A stretch of 10,326 bases of DNA from the NCBI GenBank assembly GCA_958372035.1, contig CATXML010000032.1, positions 1 through 10,326 of the forward strand. The letters run 5' to 3'. Each line of letters opens with the position of its first letter. Position 1 is the first letter of the stretch. This stretch comes from an uncultured Collinsella sp. (GTDB lineage Bacteria; Actinomycetota; Coriobacteriia; Coriobacteriales; Coriobacteriaceae). The notes below the pieces were generated by a model that saw only the letters and a list, made by a program, of their open reading frames with translations, did not search any database and was not told the DNA's origin. Shown in pieces: positions 5,239 through 10,326 of this stretch. The position numbers were made by a program, and so were the translations under genes.

Positions 5239-6606
5239 CTAGCGGGGCACGTAGCGGCCGGGTTGGGCTCCGGTGGGCTCGCCGTCGCGCGCAGCCAGCA
5301 CGCCGTTCACAAACACGGCCTTGGCGCGGCCGTGTGCCTCAAAGCCCTCGAGCGGCGTATAGTCCACAGCCTGATGCTGCGTCGCCGCGCGAATGGTCCA
5401 GCGCGCCTTGGGATCCCACACGCATACGTCGGCATCGGAGCCCTCGGCAAGACAACCCTTGCGCGGATACATGCCAAAGACGCGCGCCGGGTTCTCGCTC
5501 ATCAAGCGGCACAGATCCTCGGGGCCCAGCTGTCCCTCAAAGCTCGTAGCGATCGCGACGGGGCGATGCTCCACACCGGGCCCGCCGTTGGGAATCGCGC
5601 GAAAGTCATCGCGCCCGCGGTCCTTTTGCCCGTGCAGATTAAAGCTGCAGTGGTCGGTGGCAATAGTATCGATCTCGCCAGCCACAAGCGCCTCGCGCAG
5701 CGCGGCACGGTCACCGGCATGGCGCAGCGGCGGGCTCATCACGTACTTGGCGCCCGCAAAGCCGTCCTCGCCCTGCTCCAAGTAGCGCGTATCGTCGAGC
5801 ATCAGATACTGAGGGCAGGTCTCGACATAGATGTTCTTCTGCCCGTGCGCTTTGGCAGCGCGAATGGCCTCGAGCCCCAGCTTGGTCGAAAGGTGCACCA
5901 CGTTGACCGGAGCGTCCCCGGCCAAGTGCGCCAGATACAGCAGGCGGCTCACGGCCTCGGCCTCACACACGTCCGGACGGCTGAGCGCATGGCCCTCGGG
6001 CCCGTGGATACCCTGCTCAAACACGCGCTTCTGCAGCGCGTTGACCAACGTGCCGTTCTCGCAATGCACGCACAGGATACCGCCCACGCGCTTGAGCTCC
6101 TCCAGCACCTCGAGTGTCTCGGCATCGTCCAGGCGCAGATGATCGTAGGCAAAGTAGGTCTTAAACGACGACACGCCCGCCTCGCGCATGGCCGAAAGAT
6201 CGGCGCGGTTGCGCTCATTCCACTCGGCAAGCGCCATATGGAAGGCATAGTTGGCGGTGCAGGTGCCGTCGGCGCGATGACGCCACTCGACCAAGGCATC
6301 GGGCATGGTCACGCCGCGATCGGCCGTCGCGTAGTCCACAATGGTCGTCGTGCCGCCGCAGGCAGCCGCGCGCGTGCCGGTCTCAAAGCTATCGGCTGTC
6401 CAATCCATGCCGGTCCAGCACTGCATGTGCGTGTGCCCATCGATAAAGCCCGGGAACACCCAGCAGCCCGCAGCATCCTCGACGGTATCGCCCTCGGCCG
6501 GCTCAATCGCCGCGGCAATCCGCACGATCTTATCGCCATCCATGGCAAGATCGGCGCGGCGAAGCCCCTGGGGCGTCACGAGTGCGCCGTTTTTGATGAT
6601 GATCAT
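5239..6606 (-). CDS. hyuA: Dihydropyrimidinase/D-hydantoinase-type cyclic amidohydrolase
   Basis: This cytoplasmic binuclear metal hydrolase opens cyclic ureides or amides; the E. coli homologue in the same gene set is HyuA (YgeZ). The 455-residue protein is typical in length and has all expected metal ligands. These are the HxH pair H58 and H60 (GFIDGHTH), the carbamylated lysine K149 (SFKTYFAYD), H181 (VHCENG), H238 (VVHLS) and D318 (ATDHC). The substrate-loop segment IPNGGPGVEHR follows at about 338. In this context a purine-derived cyclic intermediate is a plausible substrate (inference). The ATG at 6606 follows the mocA stop by 9 nt, and its AAGGAG site overlaps that stop, indicating a coupled mocA-hyuA operon. 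It is convergent with yqeC across hairpin copy 3. Confidence 0.94.
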   Translation of the reverse strand: MIIIKNGALVTPQGLRRADLAMDGDKIVRIAAAIEPAEGDTVEDAAGCWVFPGFIDGHTHMQCWTGMDWTADSFETGTRAAACGGTTTIVDYATADRGVTMPDALVEWRHRADGTCTANYAFHMALAEWNERNRADLSAMREAGVSSFKTYFAYDHLRLDDAETLEVLEELKRVGGILCVHCENGTLVNALQKRVFEQGIHGPEGHALSRPDVCEAEAVSRLLYLAHLAGDAPVNVVHLSTKLGLEAIRAAKAHGQKNIYVETCPQYLMLDDTRYLEQGEDGFAGAKYVMSPPLRHAGDRAALREALVAGEIDTIATDHCSFNLHGQKDRGRDDFRAIPNGGPGVEHRPVAIATSFEGQLGPEDLCRLMSENPARVFGMYPRKGCLAEGSDADVCVWDPKARWTIRAATQHQAVDYTPLEGFEAHGRAKAVFVNGVLAARDGEPTGAQPGRYVPR

Positions 6607-6615
6607 AATTGCTCC

Positions 6616-7230
6616 TTATTGATTGATGCAGTTGGCCACGCGATCAAAATACGAGCAGGCGGCGATATGCTCCGTTATGCGTCGCTGTCCCTTGACGGTA
6701 TCGACGTCCCACAGCTCGTAGGCACGCGCCTCGACCAGCACCACGTCGGTACGGTCCTTGAGGATCGAACCGCCGCCGTCCTTACCCTCAAGACACATAA
6801 GTGCATCGAACAGTTCCGCCGGAAAGAGCACCGGGCTCGAAGGCTCACCGTTGCACGCAAGACGCACCGGATGCTTGCGGCCACGCTCGTCAAATGCACG
6901 AACCATAGCCTCAAAAGAATCCGGACTCACGAGCGGCTGGTCGCCCGGCAAAAAGAGGCAGCCTTTCCAGTTGCGTGCGACCCCCCACGAAAGGCCCGCA
7001 CGGACGCTTTCGCTGCGCAACTCGCCATCGTGCAGCACGCACGGGCAATGCTTGTCCTCGCAAATCTGGGCAACCTCGGGCCAACGCGTCGAAACCACGA
7101 CGTCAAAGCCCCGGGGAACCGAATCGATAGTCCGGGCAATCAGCGGCTTGCCATAGATATCGGCAAGCATCTTGTTAGAGCCAAACCGCTTGCCCTCGCC
7201 CGAAGCCATAATGACGCAACCGAGTTTCAT
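6616..7230 (-). CDS. mocA: MocA-type molybdenum cofactor nucleotidyltransferase
   Basis: This 204-residue protein has a MobA-like NTP-transferase fold. Family members of the MocA type transfer CMP to molybdopterin to make the cytosine dinucleotide cofactor of xanthine-dehydrogenase-type enzymes. Visible motifs are the N-terminal nucleotide-binding loop ASGEGKRFGSNK (9-20, with K20), the metal-binding LPGDQP (94-99, D97) and NGEPSSPVLFP (127-137). The start at 7230 has GGGGAGG 7 nt upstream. The open frame continues 17 codons further, but that stretch has no matching ribosome binding site. The gene is first in a mocA-hyuA operon. The 88 bases upstream (7231-7318) must hold its promoter; only a weak TACGAT -10-like box was seen. 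A different Mo-cofactor nucleotidyltransferase role within the family cannot be excluded. Confidence 0.9.
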   Translation of the reverse strand: MKLGCVIMASGEGKRFGSNKMLADIYGKPLIARTIDSVPRGFDVVVSTRWPEVAQICEDKHCPCVLHDGELRSESVRAGLSWGVARNWKGCLFLPGDQPLVSPDSFEAMVRAFDERGRKHPVRLACNGEPSSPVLFPAELFDALMCLEGKDGGGSILKDRTDVVLVEARAYELWDVDTVKGQRRITEHIAACSYFDRVANCINQ

Positions 7231-7318
7231 GGCAATACCTCCCCTGAAACCATCGTACCCATAACTCGCGTCGCGGGGCATCTACATCGAAAGCGCTTAT
7301 CCCTCACGCCCACGATGC

Positions 7319-7359
7319 AAAAAAGGGGGCACCCCGCCGGTTGGCAGAGCACCCCCTTT
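7319..7359 (-). terminator. Intrinsic terminator of ygeW
   Basis: On the minus strand, about 23 nt after the ygeW stop, AAAGGGGG (7352-7359) pairs with CCCCCTTT (7322-7329). The stem is extended by wobble pairs and an inner GC-rich loop, and ends in a run of six T at 7319-7324. This is a classic rho-independent terminator. It separates ygeW from the mocA-hyuA unit. Confidence 0.9.
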
Positions 7360-7382
7360 ACATGGTTTACCTCAGCCCAGCT

Positions 7383-8585
7383 TTAGGCCTGGAACCAACG
7401 GGCGGTGTTGCGCTCGTCGAGGGCCTTGAGGGTAGCGGCGGGATCGGCAACCTTCTGCAGGAACATCATGGCTGCGATGGCATACGGCTTGTAGCTGGCC
7501 TCCTTGTACATGCCCACACGGTGCATGTCGAAGACGTCGGCGTTGACCTCGCCGTGCTCGCAAGAGACACCAGAGATGTCGGCGGGCAGCGGATGCATAA
7601 AGATGGTGTCCTGGCCGTTGGCGGTCTTCTCCATGAGCTCGGTCGTGGAGCACCAATCCTGATGCGTGGCGTTCTGAGCGAGCAGCTCCTTCTCGAGTGC
7701 AGCGATGCCGGCGTCGTCGCCCTCGGCGTACAGGTTGGTGCGCTTCTCCATGGCGGCAAACGGAGCCCAGCTCTTCGGGATCACGATGTCGGCGCCCTCG
7801 AAGGCCTCGGCCATGGTGTTGACCTGCTTAAAGGTGGTGCCGGACTCGGCGGCATAACCCTTGGCGCGCTCGACGACCTCGGGCATGAGGTCGTAGCCCT
7901 CGGGGTGGGCCAAGGTGACGTCCATGCCAAAACGGGGCAGCAGGCTGATCAGCGACTGCGGGCAGGACAGCGGCTTGCCGTAAGAAGGCGAATAGGCCCA
8001 GGTGACGGCAACCTTCTTGCCCTTGAGGTTCTCGAGGCCGCCAAACTCGTTGATGAGGTAGAGCATGTCGGCAGAGGACTGCGTGGGGTGATCGGAGTCG
8101 GACTGCAGGGAGATGAGCGTGGGACGGTGATCCAGAACGCCGTCCTCGTAGGCCTGCTGGACAGACTCGGAGACCTCGGCCATGTAGGCGTCGCCCTTGC
8201 CGATGTACATGTCGTCACGGATGCCGATGACGTCGGCCATGAAGGAGATCATGGTAGCGGTCTCGCGGACGGTCTCGCCGTGAGCGATCTGGGACTTCTT
8301 CTCGTCCAGGTCCTGCAGCTCAAGACCGAGCAGGTTGGCTGCCTTAGAGAAGGAGAAGCGCGTACGGGTGGAGTTGTCACGGAACAGGGAGACGGCCAGA
8401 CCCGAATCGAAGATCTTGGACGAAACGTTGTTCTCGCGCAGCTCGCGCAGGGCGTCGGCGACGGTGTAGAGCGCCTTGAGCTCATCGGTGGTCTTATCCC
8501 AGGTGTGCAGGAAGTCGCTGCCGTACATGCCCTTAAAATCGAGGCCGTTCAGCTGCTCGACGAGCTCGGTAAACTTGGCGTCCAT
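7383..8585 (-). CDS. ygeW: YgeW-type knotted carbamoyltransferase
   Basis: This belongs to the aspartate/ornithine carbamoyltransferase superfamily, knotted YgeW branch. The physiological carbamoyl acceptor is not settled; the gene is tied to anaerobic purine/urate catabolism, where a transcarbamylase could work in the direction that yields carbamoyl phosphate (inference). The 400-residue product, close to the E. coli length, has the carbamoyl-phosphate motif STRTR (72-76), the segment DSDHPTQSSADML (162-174) with HPTQ, and HPLPAD (331-336). The ATG at 8585 has GGAAAGGA 7 nt upstream; the longer open frame to 8777 has no comparable site. The gene stands alone between a candidate promoter and a strong terminator, next to ygeY. 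ygeX, which lies between these two in E. coli, is absent here. Confidence 0.95.
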   Translation of the reverse strand: MDAKFTELVEQLNGLDFKGMYGSDFLHTWDKTTDELKALYTVADALRELRENNVSSKIFDSGLAVSLFRDNSTRTRFSFSKAANLLGLELQDLDEKKSQIAHGETVRETATMISFMADVIGIRDDMYIGKGDAYMAEVSESVQQAYEDGVLDHRPTLISLQSDSDHPTQSSADMLYLINEFGGLENLKGKKVAVTWAYSPSYGKPLSCPQSLISLLPRFGMDVTLAHPEGYDLMPEVVERAKGYAAESGTTFKQVNTMAEAFEGADIVIPKSWAPFAAMEKRTNLYAEGDDAGIAALEKELLAQNATHQDWCSTTELMEKTANGQDTIFMHPLPADISGVSCEHGEVNADVFDMHRVGMYKEASYKPYAIAAMMFLQKVADPAATLKALDERNTARWFQA

Positions 8586-8703
8586 GTAAATATCCTTTCC
8601 AAAGATGAAACGATTGCAATGAGTAGATGTGCTCCGGCATGCGCGTGTGGCTAGAACATGCAGAGCACTATGACGAGGACCCGCTACCGTTGAGGAAGCA
8701 TGG

Positions 8704-8731
8704 GAGATAACGACCGCGGGCCCCAAGTCAA
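8704..8731 (-). promoter_or_regulatory. Candidate ygeW promoter
   Basis: On the minus strand TTGACT (8726-8731, five of six to consensus) lies 16 bp from TATCTC (8704-8709, weak). A start here would give a leader of about 110 nt before ygeW. The rest of the 201-bp ygeY-ygeW gap contains no gene. Confidence 0.35.
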
Positions 8732-8739
8732 CAGGGGGT

Positions 8740-8764
8740 GCCGGGGACACGAGCGGCCCCCGGC
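8740..8764 (-). other. GC hairpin downstream of ygeY
   Basis: A perfect 7-bp stem, GCCGGGG/CCCCGGC (8740-8746 with 8758-8764), has an 11-nt loop and lies 22 nt after the ygeY stop. No T-run follows on the minus strand, so it may only slow or partly terminate transcription, or protect the ygeY 3' end. Read-through into ygeW is possible. Confidence 0.5.
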
Positions 8765-8786
8765 TCAACAAGATCAAGGAATGGGA

Positions 8787-10172
8787 CTAATCGATCTTGT
8801 TGTTGGTCAGACCGGCGCGGAACACGGTGGCGTCGCCATCGGCCTGGCTCGGATCGTAGAGGTTCAGGGCAGCCACATACATGGCGGCAGCGGTGACCAG
8901 GTCGTCCTTGTAGGTGACCTCGTTGGGAGCGTGAGCCTGAGACTCGGCACCCGGGCCGAAGCCGACGCAGGGGATGCCATAGCGGCCCTGGATGGAAACG
9001 CAGTTCGTGGAGAAGGTCCACTTGTCGCACAGCGGGCGACCGGTGCGCTTGTCCATGCTGGGCTCGCAGCCGATGCGCTCGTCACCGAACATGGCCTTGT
9101 GGGCGTCGACGAGGGCCTTGACGTGCGGAGCGGTCTCCTTGTTGATCCACGTGGGGAAGTAAGCCTCGGTCTCGTAGACCTCGCCGGTCCAGGACGGACG
9201 ATCGTACATGTACATGGAGACCTTCACGTCGTCGCCGTACTTCTTGGCGGCCGGCAGGTTACGGATCTCGTCCAGGCAGGACTCCCAGGTCTCACCGGCG
9301 GTCATGCGACGGTCGATGGAGATGGCGCAGGAGTCAGCGACAGCGCAGCGGCTGGGGCTGGTGTAGAAGATCTGGCTGACGGTGCAGGTGCCGCGGCCCA
9401 GGAAGCGGGCGTCCTCGAAGTGCTCGGGGTTGTACTTGGGGTCGAGCATCTTGACGAGGCCCTTGATGTCGGTCGACTCGTCACAGCCGTTGTTGTTGAG
9501 GGCGCGGACGTCGGCGATGATGTCGGCCATCTTGTAGATGGCGTTGTCGCCGCGGTCGGGAGCGGAGCCGTGGCAGGAGGTGCCGTGAACGTCGACGCGG
9601 ATCTCCATGCGGCCGCGGTGACCACGATAGATGCCGCCGTCGGTGGGCTCGGTGGAAATGACGAACTCGGGCTTAATGCCGTCCTTGTTGTAGATGTACT
9701 GCCAGCACATGCCGTCGCAGTCCTCTTCCTGGACGGTGCCGACGACCATGATCTTGTAGCCCTCGGGGATGAGGCCCATGTCCTTCATCATCTTGGCAGC
9801 GTAGGTAGCAGAAGCCATGCCACCCTCCTGGTCGGAGCCGCCGCGGCCGTAGATGATCTCGTCGGTCTCGTAGCCCTCATAGGGATCGGCGTCCCAGTTC
9901 TCGATGTTGCCGATACCGACGGTGTCGATGTGGGAGTCGATGGCGATGATCTTGTCGCCCTCGCCCATAAAGCCCATAACGTTGCCCAGGCCGTCGACCT
10001 TGACCTCGTCATAGCCAAGGCTCTCCATCTCGGCCTTGATGCAAGCGACAACCTCGCCCTCCTCGCAAGACTCAGAGGGGTGCGAGATCATGGCGCGCAG
10101 GAAGCGGGTCATGTCAGCGCGGTGAGACTCAGCAGCGTTTTTAATTGCCTCGAAATCGAGTTCCTTAGTCAT
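8787..10172 (-). CDS. ygeY: YgeY family selenium metabolism-linked M20 hydrolase
   Basis: This is a cytoplasmic binuclear metallohydrolase of the M20/ArgE/DapE superfamily, in the branch that tracks with selenium-dependent molybdenum hydroxylases. It probably cleaves an amide bond in a purine breakdown intermediate (inference). The 461-residue protein has the expected ligands: H81 and D83 (SHIDTVG), D114 ([10 protein letters not shown]), E149/E150 (VQEEDCDG), E175 (STEPTDGG) and H414 (SQAHAPNE). A dimerisation (lid) domain begins near [11 protein letters not shown] (200-210). It is longer than E. coli YgeY (about 400 residues). I chose the ATG at 10172, with an AAAGG site 9 nt upstream; a TTG three codons further up would sit on top of that site. 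It precedes ygeW in the same direction and appears to have its own promoter. Confidence 0.95.
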   Translation of the reverse strand: MTKELDFEAIKNAAESHRADMTRFLRAMISHPSESCEEGEVVACIKAEMESLGYDEVKVDGLGNVMGFMGEGDKIIAIDSHIDTVGIGNIENWDADPYEGYETDEIIYGRGGSDQEGGMASATYAAKMMKDMGLIPEGYKIMVVGTVQEEDCDGMCWQYIYNKDGIKPEFVISTEPTDGGIYRGHRGRMEIRVDVHGTSCHGSAPDRGDNAIYKMADIIADVRALNNNGCDESTDIKGLVKMLDPKYNPEHFEDARFLGRGTCTVSQIFYTSPSRCAVADSCAISIDRRMTAGETWESCLDEIRNLPAAKKYGDDVKVSMYMYDRPSWTGEVYETEAYFPTWINKETAPHVKALVDAHKAMFGDERIGCEPSMDKRTGRPLCDKWTFSTNCVSIQGRYGIPCVGFGPGAESQAHAPNEVTYKDDLVTAAAMYVAALNLYDPSQADGDATVFRAGLTNNKID

Positions 10173-10197
10173 AACAGTCAACCTTTCTACAAGGGTT

Positions 10198-10237
10198 TAC
10201 CTACAGGTAGATATTTCAGATAGATCACTTGTGCCAA
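10198..10237 (-). promoter_or_regulatory. Candidate ygeY promoter with 12-bp palindrome
   Basis: On the minus strand TTGGCA (10232-10237, five of six to consensus) is 18 bp from TATCTA (10208-10213). A 12-bp palindrome, TACCT-ac-AGGTA (10198-10209), overlaps the downstream edge of the -10 box and the expected start site, a typical place for a repressor. The -10 is weak, so the assignment is tentative. Confidence 0.4.
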
Positions 10238-10283
10238 GCAGCGTGAGGTCGAGCACCCGGCAAGCAAGCAACCATAGGAGGCG

Positions 10284-10304
10284 GACGGAGGACTTTGCTC
10301 CGTC
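10284..10304. other. Small hairpin at right edge
   Basis: GACGGAG (10284-10290) and CTCCGTC (10298-10304) form a perfect 7-bp stem around a 7-nt loop. The final 140 bases or so of the window contain no recognisable gene, and the element is too close to the edge to interpret. It may belong to the 3' end of a neighbour outside the window. Confidence 0.45.
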
Positions 10305-10326
10305 GCGAGTTCCGCACGAGCCGGAG

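Noticed and set aside
5179..7386. 735-codon plus-strand open frame opposite hyuA and mocA
   Set aside because: It spans two genuine minus-strand genes and two intergenic regions, begins inside hairpin copy 3, and shows no recognisable domain.
8609..8625. cre/LacI-like box TGAAACGATTGCA in the ygeW leader
   Set aside because: It is one base short of the cre consensus and not properly symmetric, and it lies well downstream of the candidate promoter. Too weak to report as a site.
8586..8777. N-terminal extension of ygeW to 8777
   Set aside because: The extension lacks family similarity and a ribosome binding site and overlaps the candidate promoter; the ATG at 8585 has GGAAAGGA and matches YgeW length.
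8700..10223. 507-codon plus-strand open frame opposite ygeY
   Set aside because: It is an antisense shadow of the GC-rich ygeY gene: repetitive Val/Gly/Asp/Ala composition, no family motif, no ribosome binding site, while the minus-strand frame has all M20 catalytic motifs.

Overview
The window is GC-rich bacterial DNA carrying nine complete protein-coding genes and several structured intergenic regions. The gene content (selenium-dependent molybdenum-hydroxylase maturation genes next to anaerobic purine/urate catabolism genes) and the sequence style suggest a strictly anaerobic gut actinobacterium of the Coriobacteriia, perhaps Collinsella. That taxonomic guess is an inference; no rRNA gene is present to anchor it.

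Layout, left to right. Positions 1-743 hold a monocistronic-looking rplE (ribosomal protein L5, minus strand) with a candidate promoter, a leader of roughly 130 nt and a strong hairpin just after its stop. L24 (rplX), which normally precedes rplE in the S10/spc cluster, is absent. Positions 842-2347 hold an NCS2-type purine/pyrimidine permease (minus) with its promoter region. Positions 2352-4283 hold an xdhC-yqeB pair (minus, yqeB first, 9-nt gap). Divergent from yqeB is yqeC (plus, 4386-5120). Convergent to yqeC is a coupled mocA-hyuA pair (minus, 7230 to 5239). Then come ygeW (minus, 8585 to 7383, with its own intrinsic terminator) and ygeY (minus, 10172 to 8787).

How the genes fit together. 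yqeB, yqeC, mocA and xdhC are the accessory genes that co-occur with selenium-dependent molybdenum hydroxylases such as the selenium-dependent xanthine dehydrogenase. They are thought to prepare or insert the molybdenum cofactor with its labile selenium. The permease would import xanthine, urate or a related base. HyuA (cyclic amide hydrolase), YgeY (M20 metallohydrolase) and YgeW (knotted transcarbamylase) belong to the gene set linked to anaerobic purine/urate breakdown in gut bacteria. The hydroxylase itself, ygeX, ygfK, ssnA and a carbamate kinase are not in the window.

The most unusual structural feature is a family of three long, near-perfect intergenic hairpins (842-908, 2352-2418, 5146-5212). 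They share the 16-nt outer arm AGTTGCGGTGAAATAG, but the inner stem differs between copies with compensating changes. Each lies just beyond the 3' end of one or two genes of the purine/selenium cluster. Other intergenic signals are dyads at 2315-2347, 2270-2284, 4325-4339 and 10198-10209, all in promoter regions. No rRNA, tRNA, CRISPR array, insertion sequence or frameshifted gene was seen.
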